NCBI RefSeq assembly: GCF_000337175.1
Contig: NZ_AOIJ01000055.1
Span: forward strand, 28,721-72,322
Direction of reading: 5' to 3'
Source of the DNA: Natrinema gari JCM 14663
Lineage (GTDB): Archaea > Halobacteriota > Halobacteria > Halobacteriales > Natrialbaceae
Length of the DNA stretch: 43,602 bases
The position numbers and the translations under genes are program-made. This document shows, in pieces, positions 27,181 to 34,547 of the stretch. The number at the start of each line of letters is the position of its first letter. The first letter of the stretch is position 1. Below the pieces are notes generated by a model. That model did no database searches and was not told the origin of the DNA. It saw only the letters and a list, made by a program, of their open reading frames with translations.

Positions 27181-29205
27181 ATGAACTGGCGGGATGCCGA
27201 ACGCGAGTACGAGGACGAGGTGACCGGCGAGACGACCCTCGCACGACTGTTCGAGGAGTCGGCTGCACGCAATTCGAATCGACCGGCACAGCAGTACAAG
27301 GGAGGTGTCTACGAGCGATCGCTGACCGACTCGGTGATTCCCGCCGCGACGTCCGGCGAATACCGGACGCTCTCCTACGCCGAGATGCGCGATATCGTTC
27401 GACGGCTTTCGGCCGGCTTCCGCGATCTGGGGGTCGAAACGGGCGACCGGATCGGTCTCTTCGCCAACACCCGGATGGAGTGGGCCCAGTCCGACTTCGC
27501 CCTCCTTGGAGCCGGCGCGGTCGTCACGACCGTCTACACGAGTTCCTCGCCGGCGCAGGTCGAATACCTGCTCGACGACCCCGATGCCAACGGCGTCGTC
27601 GTCGAGAACGAGGCTCTGCTCGAGACCGTCCTCTCGGTCGAGGACGCCCTCGACCTCGAGTTCATCGTCTCGATGGACGACCTCGAGGGATACGACGACC
27701 GGGACGACATCCTCACGCTGGGCGACGTCTATGCCCGCGGCGAGGACACCTTCGACCTCGAGGCCTACGAGGCCCGGATCGATGAGACGGACCTGGACGA
27801 TCTGGCGAGCCTGATCTACACGAGCGGGACGACCGGGCAGCCAAAGGGCGTCCAGTTGACTCACGGGAATTTCCGGTCGAACGTCAACGCGTCCCGGAAA
27901 CGCTTCGGGCCGCGACCGGACAAGGGCGACGACGTACCGGTGTTAAACGAGGAGTCGGTGGCGCTGTCGTATCTTCCCTTGGCCCACGTCTTCGAGCGGA
28001 CGGCCGGTCACTTCGTGCTGTTCGCAAGCGGTGCCTGTATCGCCTACGCGGAGAGTCCCGACACGCTGCAGGAGGACTTCAGCCTCGTCGAGCCGACGAC
28101 GGCCACGAGCGTCCCCCGGGTCTACGAGAAGATCTACGACGGCATCCGAGAGGAAGCGAGCCAGTCCGCGGCCAAGCAACGGATCTTCGAGTGGGCGACG
28201 GACGTCGGCGTCGCGTACCAGCAAGCCGAGTCGCCGGGACCGATCCTCTCGGCCAAACAGGCGCTTGCGGACACGCTCGTCTTCTCGACGGTTCGGGAGG
28301 CCCTGGGCGGCAACATCGAAATACTGATCAGCGGCGGTGGGAGCCTTTCGCCGGAACTCTGCCGGCTCTATCACGCGATGGGGCTCCCCATCTTCGAGGG
28401 GTACGGGCTGACCGAGACCGCGCCGATCGTCGCGACGAACCCCCCCGAGGCCGCCACGATCGGGACGATCGGGCCGCCGCTGTGCAACGTCTCCGTGACG
28501 GTCGACGAGACCGTCGCCGATCAGGAGGCGTTCGCCGACGATCCCGGCGAGGTCGGCGAACTCCTCGTCAGGGGGCCAAACGTCACCCAGGGCTACTGGA
28601 ACAAACCCGGCGCGACCGAGGGTGCGTTTATCGACGCCGTCCCCGGGGAGACCGCGGCCCGTTCGAACGAGTCGGGAGACGCGGACGCGAGCGGAGGCTC
28701 GGCGGCCGCGTCGGGGCAGTGGTTCCGCACCGGCGACATCATCCACATCAGACCCGACGGCTACCTCGAGTTCCGCGACCGCGTCAAGCAGATCATCGTC
28801 CTCTCGACGGGGAAAAACGTCGCGCCCGGGCCGATCGAGGACGCCTTCGCCGCGAGCGAAATCGTCGAACAGGCAATGGTCGTCGGCGATGGCGAGAAGT
28901 TCATCGGCGCTCTCCTCGTCCCCAACACGGACCACGTCCGCGAGTGGGCCGCATCGGCGGGGATCGATCTCCCCGACGACCCCCAGGCGATGTGTGACGA
29001 CGACCGCGTCCGCAACTACATCCAGCAGGAGGTCGACCGGGTCAACGAGAACTTCGAGAAACACGAGACGATCAAGCGGTTCGAACTCGTCCCGCTGGAG
29101 TTCACCGAGGAAAACGACATGCTCACGCCGACGATGAAGAAGAAACGGCGGGTCATCCTCGAGCGGTTCGAGGACCGCGTCGATCGGATCTTCGAGGACG
29201 ACTGA
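27181..29205 (+). CDS. Long-chain fatty acid-CoA ligase (AMP-forming)
   Basis: A 674-residue member of the adenylate-forming ANL superfamily, activating a fatty acid to acyl-CoA via acyl-AMP. The P-loop-like YTSGTTGQPKGV starts at about residue 213, GYGLTE is at 407-412, RTGDI comes late in the N-domain, and the C-domain lysine motif TGKNVAPGPIEDAF follows. The length and the FAA1-type arrangement (Ser/Thr/Gly box followed by YLPLAHVFER) point to long-chain substrates. A haloarchaeal acidic/Ala-Ser-rich insertion of about 20 residues (around 493-513) sits just before the QWFRTGD strand. Chain length and physiological direction are not determinable. Confidence 0.94.
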   Translation: MNWRDAEREYEDEVTGETTLARLFEESAARNSNRPAQQYKGGVYERSLTDSVIPAATSGEYRTLSYAEMRDIVRRLSAGFRDLGVETGDRIGLFANTRMEWAQSDFALLGAGAVVTTVYTSSSPAQVEYLLDDPDANGVVVENEALLETVLSVEDALDLEFIVSMDDLEGYDDRDDILTLGDVYARGEDTFDLEAYEARIDETDLDDLASLIYTSGTTGQPKGVQLTHGNFRSNVNASRKRFGPRPDKGDDVPVLNEESVALSYLPLAHVFERTAGHFVLFASGACIAYAESPDTLQEDFSLVEPTTATSVPRVYEKIYDGIREEASQSAAKQRIFEWATDVGVAYQQAESPGPILSAKQALADTLVFSTVREALGGNIEILISGGGSLSPELCRLYHAMGLPIFEGYGLTETAPIVATNPPEAATIGTIGPPLCNVSVTVDETVADQEAFADDPGEVGELLVRGPNVTQGYWNKPGATEGAFIDAVPGETAARSNESGDADASGGSAAASGQWFRTGDIIHIRPDGYLEFRDRVKQIIVLSTGKNVAPGPIEDAFAASEIVEQAMVVGDGEKFIGALLVPNTDHVREWAASAGIDLPDDPQAMCDDDRVRNYIQQEVDRVNENFEKHETIKRFELVPLEFTEENDMLTPTMKKKRRVILERFEDRVDRIFEDD

Positions 29206-29359
29206 TTGTCAGGCTCGTGACGGTCGCCGTCGCCCGTTTCACGCCCCGAGCGGCTCGAGACCGGAGTGGTATCTCTACCGCAGCGGCGAACGGTTCTCAC
29301 AGGAGTTAACCGGTTGGACTGAGTCTGTCAGGACGAATGGACGGAGCAGCAGCGTCAGT

Positions 29360-31297
29360 ATGTCGACCGATCATGGGAGAGAAGCGACAACTATGACCGG
29401 GGCAGAAGGCGGTGCCGATTTGCTTCTCTTGGTCGCCTCGATCGTCGGGCTGGGCGTCTTCTCACAGCTCCTCTCGGCCCGGTTCCGCGTTCCGAGCGTC
29501 CTCTTTCTCATCGTCTCCGGGGTCGCGATCGGCCCGGAGGGGCTCGGCGTGTTGACCATCGACTCCTTCGGTCAAAGCGGCCTCTCGACGATCGTGGGGC
29601 TCTCCGTCGCCATCATCGTCTTCGAGGGCGCGTTCCACCTCAAGATCGACAAGATCAAAGAGGCACCGTCGGCCGTGTTACGATTGACGACGATCGGCGC
29701 GGCGATCGCGTTTTTCGGGACCGCCGCCGCGGTGCACTTCTTCCTCGGGGCCCACTGGGACATCGCGCTGTTGATCGGCGCGCTCCTGATCGCGACGGGG
29801 CCGACGGTCATCACGCCGATCTTGAAGGTCGTCCCCGTCCGTGACCGGGTCGCTGCGACCCTCGAGACCGAGGGGATCGTCAACGACGTGACGGCGGCGA
29901 TCCTCGCGGTCGTGCTGTTCAAGGCGATGGCCGTCGGCGAGGAGACGCTGACCACCGAACTCTATCTGCAGTTGTTCGCGGAACGGCTCGGGACGGGGCT
30001 TCTCGTCGGGGTCATCGTCGCTGCGGTCGTCTGGTCGGTGCTCCAGTACGTCGATCTCTCGCCGGACAACGCGCCACAAAACGCTCGGTTGCTCACGCTC
30101 GCGGGAGCGATCGTCGCGTTCGGGACGGCCGATTACGTCTTCTCGGAGGCGGGCGTGGCGGCCGCGGCCACGGCCGGACTGATCCTCGGGAACGCCCGGC
30201 TCCCCTACGAGGAGGATATCGAGGCGTTCAAAGGCGATATTACGTTGATCGTCCTGTCTTTCGTCTTCATCACGCTCGCGGCACTGCTCGAGTTCGATCA
30301 GTTGTTCATGCTCGGGCTCGGCGGCGTGGCCGTCGTCGTGGCCGTGATGTTCGTCTTGCGACCGCTCTTGGTCTTTCTGACGACCCGAGGAGACCGGTTT
30401 ACGTTCCGGGAGACGCTGTTCATGAGCTTCGTCGGCCCGCGGGGGATCATCCCCGCGTCGGTCGCGACCCTGTTCGCGATCCGGCTACAGACCGGGGTTG
30501 CGGAGGGCGGCACCCCGCCGACGAACCCGGCTGGCGCGGATCTCCTCGTTGGAACGGTGTTCCTCGTCATCCTCGTCTCGGTCGTCCTCGAGGGCGGCCT
30601 GGCCCGGCAGATCGCGGAGAAACTCGACGTGATACCCATGCGTGTACTCATCATCGGCGGCGGCCGCGTCGGTCGCTCGCTGGCAGAACGGCTCGAAGCG
30701 CGCGGTGAAAACGTAGTCCTGATCGAGGACGACCGGCAGGTCCTCAAGCAGTTGCGCAACGACGGCTTTACCGCCCGTCAGGGTGACGGGACCGACGTCG
30801 AGGTGTTGCGCGAATCCGGCGCGGAGAACGCCAAGACCGTCGTCGCGGCTACCGGCGATGACGACGCGAACTTGCTCGTGGCACAGCTCGCGAAGTCGAA
30901 CTTCGATGTCGAGAACGTGATCGCCCGGGCGAACCAGCCCTCGAACGCGTCGGCGTTCGAGGAGCTCGGCGTCCAGACGATCTCGGCGGCCGAGTCGACC
31001 GCGTGGGCGATCGACAACCAGATCGAACGCCCCGCGCTCTCGAACTGGATGTCCGAACTCGGTCGCTCCGGCGACGTACAGGAGATCGAGATCACCGAGG
31101 AGGCCCTCGTCGGGAAGCAGATCGTCGATCTCGGCGGCGAACTCCCGAACGGCGTCCTCATCGCGCTCGTGAGTCGCAACGGGACGAGCGAGGTGCCGAC
31201 CCCCGACGTCGAACTCGAGCGCGGCGATCACATCACGCTCATCGGTCGCTCCGAGGCGGTTCGCGAGGCCATCGAGCAGTGCGGGACGCCGGTCTAG
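29360..31297 (+). CDS. CPA-type Na+(K+)/H+ antiporter with RCK (TrkA) domain
   Basis: A 645-residue membrane protein. Residues about 20-420 form a 12-13 helix sodium/proton-exchanger domain with FEGAFHL, ATGPTVITPIL and EGIVNDVTAA motifs (the ND pair is the ion site) and FVGPRGIIPASVAT. Residues 427-560 form a Rossmann RCK_N domain starting MRVLIIGGGRVGRSLAERL (G433-G438 glycine motif), and the last 70 form RCK_C (VGKQIVDLGGELPNGVL). This resembles NhaP/KefB-like exchangers gated by nucleotide or ion binding. A second ATG at 29393 (MTGAEGG) is an equally plausible start; either precedes the first helix. Confidence 0.94.
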   Translation: MSTDHGREATTMTGAEGGADLLLLVASIVGLGVFSQLLSARFRVPSVLFLIVSGVAIGPEGLGVLTIDSFGQSGLSTIVGLSVAIIVFEGAFHLKIDKIKEAPSAVLRLTTIGAAIAFFGTAAAVHFFLGAHWDIALLIGALLIATGPTVITPILKVVPVRDRVAATLETEGIVNDVTAAILAVVLFKAMAVGEETLTTELYLQLFAERLGTGLLVGVIVAAVVWSVLQYVDLSPDNAPQNARLLTLAGAIVAFGTADYVFSEAGVAAAATAGLILGNARLPYEEDIEAFKGDITLIVLSFVFITLAALLEFDQLFMLGLGGVAVVVAVMFVLRPLLVFLTTRGDRFTFRETLFMSFVGPRGIIPASVATLFAIRLQTGVAEGGTPPTNPAGADLLVGTVFLVILVSVVLEGGLARQIAEKLDVIPMRVLIIGGGRVGRSLAERLEARGENVVLIEDDRQVLKQLRNDGFTARQGDGTDVEVLRESGAENAKTVVAATGDDDANLLVAQLAKSNFDVENVIARANQPSNASAFEELGVQTISAAESTAWAIDNQIERPALSNWMSELGRSGDVQEIEITEEALVGKQIVDLGGELPNGVLIALVSRNGTSEVPTPDVELERGDHITLIGRSEAVREAIEQCGTPV

Positions 31298-31321
31298 ACG
31301 ACCGTCGAGGTCTCGCAGCGC

Positions 31322-31498
31322 TCACTCGTACTCGAGTTCTTGGTCCAGGTCCTCGTCGACGCGTGCATCGCTCGAGCCGTCGGCCTCGCCGACATTGGTC
31401 TCGAGCACACGTTCGACTTTCCGCTCGAACTCCGCTTCGGAGAGGTCGCCCGCGGCGTACCGTCACTGGAGGATAGCCGCGAGGACGAACACCCCTGA
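31322..31498 (-). pseudogene. Remnant of a SHOCT-domain protein
   Basis: On the minus strand the codons from 31462 down to the stop at 31322 encode RYAAGDLSEAEFERKVERVL and an acidic tail ending in ELEYE. That is the typical short C-terminal (SHOCT-like) domain of haloarchaeal membrane proteins. In frame just before it is TGA at 31465-31463, where relatives often have W in a hydrophobic-to-RY junction, preceded by GVFVLAAILQ. No start or N-terminal membrane segment remains before the neighbouring transporter gene, so this is probably a truncated, stop-interrupted relic. The domain call rests on the characteristic RYAxGxLSExEFE pattern. Confidence 0.5.
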
Positions 31499-31527
31499 TG
31501 CACCGACGGTCGTCGAACGCCGGCAAG

Positions 31528-31941
31528 TCAGGTCGCGACGAGGCCGACGGCGATCACCGCGAGCGCGAGTCCGGCGACGTTCGTCGCGGAGAGGTGGGCG
31601 TCGAAATAGAAGACGCCGACGACCGCCGGGACGACGAAGTACAGGGCGGCGATCGCCGAGACGATCGCCATGTTCCCGCGTGCGAGACCGGCGTAAAAGC
31701 AGATCGACGCGGCCGCAAGGAACGCCCCGGAGACGAGCGCGAAGGTAATGTCGATCCGGGTGCCGACGATGGGGCGGCGCAGAGAGAGCACGTAGCCGCC
31801 GACGATCACGAGACTGGCGACGTAGGAGAGAAAGACCGCGTTCACGGGCGAGAGCGATCGCGTCGCGACGCCCCCGGTGACCGCCCACCCGCCATAGAGG
31901 AGCAATGCGCCGAGTGCGAACAGAATCGCCGTACTGACCAT
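31528..31941 (-). CDS. Half-size EamA/DMT-family transporter
   Basis: A 137-residue membrane protein with about five hydrophobic helices, equivalent to a single EamA repeat of the drug/metabolite transporter superfamily. Full-length members have two repeats (about 300 residues), but single-repeat forms that work as dimers are known. The start MVSTAILFALGALLLYGGW and the motif AIAALYFVVPAVVGVFYF near the last helices match EamA. The substrate is unknown. It sits between two gene relics, so it may be a surviving member of a decaying region. Confidence 0.87.
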   Translation of the reverse strand: MVSTAILFALGALLLYGGWAVTGGVATRSLSPVNAVFLSYVASLVIVGGYVLSLRRPIVGTRIDITFALVSGAFLAAASICFYAGLARGNMAIVSAIAALYFVVPAVVGVFYFDAHLSATNVAGLALAVIAVGLVAT

Positions 31942-31978
31942 GGAGCCGGCTGTGCCGTCACTCCGATAAACGTTCCGT

Positions 31979-32574
31979 TCATGCGGACTGTTCGCCCGCG
32001 AAACGACCCGTCGACCACCGGTACTGTTTTGCAGCCGCGTCCATCACTGTGTGACCGTGAGACACGCACGGGGACCGCTGTGTTCGATCGATGTCGGGAA
32101 CCAGTCGCCGCAGGTGGTCGATCGCGGGCTGGACGTCGTCGCCGCTCGTGCTCTCCGCGACCGGTAGCGAGCGCAGTTCGATGTGGTCGGCGGACTCCTC
32201 GAGGTCCAGCGACTGCAACCGAAACATCACCTTCGGGAGCGGCAGCGGCCCGAGCCGACGTGAGGGCGCGAGCATGGGTTTCCTTGATCGGGTCATCGAT
32301 GAACGCGATATCGGTGTCGCGCTCGGCGGCCGTTTCGATCGCCGCCTCCATCTCTGTCCGTTCGGAATCGAAGCCGTACAAGCGGCCGACCGTCCGCTGG
32401 AGCCCCTGCACCACGCTAGAGGCGCGCGGCCGACGGAAGCAGCTCGCGGGTCAGTTCGGCGCGGTTCGGACCGGCAGCCCGCTCGAGGCGCTCGAACCGG
32501 CGGCGTCGAGTTCGACGGCGACGGGATCGGGCTCCGTCTCACGGGACGAGCGTGACGGGTCCGTGGTCGGACAA
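31979..32574 (-). pseudogene. TraB/pheromone-shutdown family gene, frameshifted
   Basis: Fragments of one protein appear in successive frames on the minus strand. LSDHGPVTLVP (from 32574) ends in TGA at 32541-32539. EPDPVAVELDAA (about 32534-32499) holds the family VxVELD motif. After a shift comes RFERLERAAGPNRAELTREL, ending in TAG at 32418. YGFDSERTEMEAAIETAAE then IAFIDDPIKETHARA follow from 32414. After another shift near 32265 come LPLPKVMFRLQSL and VQPAIDHLRRLVPDIDR. Order and spacing match TraB-like proteins, but the usual histidine motif after the first strand is missing. At least three disruptions make function very unlikely. Exact ends are uncertain. Confidence 0.7.
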
Positions 32575-32655
32575 CCCCGCAACCGTCGTCCGCCACGGGC
32601 CTGAACCCACCACCGTCCGACGGATCGGGCGTTCGCGAGTCGGCAGCTCCGGCGG

Positions 32656-32973
32656 TTAGCCGCCGTCTTCGTCGTCCTCCGACAGCGAGCGCGGGTCGTC
32701 ATCGCGGGTCGGGAGCGGGCTGTCGTCGGCCCGCGAGGGGTGGACGTTGAAGTTGTGCCCACGATAGGGGTCACTCTCCGGGTCGTACGACAGTTCGCTG
32801 CGCTCGAACAGGTAGATAAAGAAGCCGAGCAGCGGGAGACAGAACGTGATCGCCGCCCACTTTTTCGGCGGCTCGAGACCGACACGGCCGGCGTCGTAGT
32901 AGGCGACCGCCGTCAGGCCGAGATGCCAGGCGAGCGGGATTCCGATCAGGATCGCGAGGAGACCCGTGCGCAT
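32656..32973 (-). CDS. Small membrane protein with acidic tail
   Basis: A 105-residue protein with two hydrophobic helices (about 2-24, LLAILIGIPLAWHLGLTAVA, and 39-56, WAAITFCLPLLGFFIYLF) separated by a short basic loop, then a hydrophilic tail rich in Asp, Ser and Arg with the motif SDPYRGHNFNVHPS. The ATG at 32973 is supported by a strong TATA box 24-31 bases upstream. Phospholipase_D-nuclease-like small membrane proteins have a similar two-helix plan, but I do not recognise a specific family. Confidence 0.8.
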   Translation of the reverse strand: MRTGLLAILIGIPLAWHLGLTAVAYYDAGRVGLEPPKKWAAITFCLPLLGFFIYLFERSELSYDPESDPYRGHNFNVHPSRADDSPLPTRDDDPRSLSEDDEDGG

Positions 32974-32996
32974 GCGCAAGCGTAGGACGCGAGCGT

Positions 32997-33004
32997 ATAA
33001 AACG
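32997..33004 (-). promoter_or_regulatory. TATA box of the small membrane protein gene
   Basis: GTTTTATA on the minus strand lies 24-31 bases before the ATG at 32973. It is among the clearest TATA boxes in the window and fixes that start. Confidence 0.65.
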
Positions 33005-33220
33005 GTCGGCCAACGTATGCACCCGGCCGGATTCGGTCGGCATGCCGAGAGCCGGCGTTCCCGATCGGATCCCCGACGGTTTCCGTTCGGCCCTTCGGCT
33101 GTGGCCGTCTTTCCGGTCTCGAGACACGGAGCGACACCGTCGGACGCCGCGGCTGTGAGGGTCGATGACGATGTCGTCCTCGTTCCGTCCTCGAAACGGC
33201 TCCCGGACCGGATCGCCCGG

Positions 33221-34357
33221 TTAGTTGACGTCGAACTCGATCGCCGCACCCTGTCCGAAGCCGACACAGAGCGTCGCCAGCCCGCGGCCACCGCCGCGCT
33301 TCTGGAGTTCGTGGATCAGGGTCACAGGCAGACGCGCGCCCGAGGCTCCCAGCGGATGACCGAGCGCGATCGCACCGCCGTTGACGTTGAAGAGTTCGGG
33401 GTCGATGCCGAGTTCGTCACGGGAGTAGATCGACTGGCTCGCGAAGGCCTCGTTGAGTTCGACCAGATCGTAGTCGTCGATGTCGCGGCCGTTGCGCTCG
33501 AGCAGCCCCTTCGTCGCCGGAACCGGGCCGATCCCCATGACGGTGGGATCGACGCCGGCGACGTTGTTCTGCCCGATCTCGGCCATGATCTCGAGGTCGT
33601 GTTCCTCGGCGAAGGCCTCGCTGGTGATCAGTAGGGCGGCCGCGCCGTCGGAGATCTGGGACGCGTTGCCGGGCGTGACGGTGCCGTCCTCCTTGAAGAC
33701 GGTCGGGAGCTCGGCGAGTTTCTCCGGGGTGGTGCCCGGTCGGATACCCTCGTCTTCCGCGACGGTGCCGTCCTCGGTTTCGATCGGGACGATTTCGTCG
33801 TCGAACCGGCCGTCCTCGGTCGCCTCGGTTGCGCGTTGCTGGCTGCGGGCGGCGTACTCGTCCTGTTCTTCGCGGCTGACGCCGTACTCCTCGGCGACTT
33901 TCTCGGCGGTCATCCCCATCTGGAGATCCCCGAGGTCGTACAGTTCGGAGATCTTCGGGTGGATGTGGCCGTAGCTTTCGCCCATCGCGACGCGGCTCAT
34001 GCTCTCGACGCCGCCGGCGATGATGGCGTCTCGGTTGCCGGCCGCGATGGCGTCGGAAGCGGAGATAACCGACTGCATCGAGGAGGCACACCAGCGGTTG
34101 ATCGTCGTCGCCGGAACCGACTCCCCGAGTTCCGAGAGGAGAGCGATGACGCGGGCGAGGTTGTTGTCCTGCTCCTCGCGCTGCTGGGCACAGCCCCACA
34201 TCAGATCGTCGATCTCGTCGCCGGAGAGACCGGTCTCGGCCAGGATTTCGTCGATCAGCGGCACTGAGAGGTCCTCGCTGCGAACGTCGGCGTACACGCC
34301 GTCTTCTTTCCCCTGTGGCGTCCGGACTGCCTTGACTACGACTGGCGTCTGTGACAT
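33221..34357 (-). CDS. Thiolase (acetyl-CoA C-acyltransferase)
   Basis: A 378-residue thiolase-fold enzyme that cleaves 3-ketoacyl-CoA or condenses acetyl-CoA. The acyl-accepting cysteine C90 is in NRWCASSMQ, and the active-site H334 and C364 lie in GGAIALGHPLGASG and TLCVGFGQG; all three are present. NEAFASQ is also conserved. The length is normal. It probably works in fatty-acid or polyhydroxyalkanoate-related metabolism; degradative versus biosynthetic use cannot be settled. A TATA-like TTTAAG lies about 28 bases upstream of the ATG. Confidence 0.95.
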   Translation of the reverse strand: MSQTPVVVKAVRTPQGKEDGVYADVRSEDLSVPLIDEILAETGLSGDEIDDLMWGCAQQREEQDNNLARVIALLSELGESVPATTINRWCASSMQSVISASDAIAAGNRDAIIAGGVESMSRVAMGESYGHIHPKISELYDLGDLQMGMTAEKVAEEYGVSREEQDEYAARSQQRATEATEDGRFDDEIVPIETEDGTVAEDEGIRPGTTPEKLAELPTVFKEDGTVTPGNASQISDGAAALLITSEAFAEEHDLEIMAEIGQNNVAGVDPTVMGIGPVPATKGLLERNGRDIDDYDLVELNEAFASQSIYSRDELGIDPELFNVNGGAIALGHPLGASGARLPVTLIHELQKRGGGRGLATLCVGFGQGAAIEFDVN

Positions 34358-34487
34358 ATACTACCGCATGCCCCTCACGAACTTAAATCCGGTCGAACTC
34401 TCGAGGGCGGGAAAAGGGTTTACGCGACGCGAACAACGCCGAGCGGCGCTCTCCGGACGGTGGTGACGGCGCTCCTCGAGTCCGGTG

Positions 34488-34507
34488 GGTGAAAGTGGTG
34501 TTTCACC
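34488..34507 (+). promoter_or_regulatory. Inverted repeat upstream of the beta-propeller gene
   Basis: GGTGAAA-GTGGTG-TTTCACC is a perfect 7-base dyad with a 6-base spacer. It lies 10 bases before a TATA-like CCTTTATGAC (34518-34527), which itself is 21-30 bases before the ATG at 34548. The position suits a regulator site upstream of TATA/BRE. Confidence 0.45.
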
Positions 34508-34547
34508 TAGCGGCGGTCCTTTATGACGAGCGTCGAGTTACTGGAAT

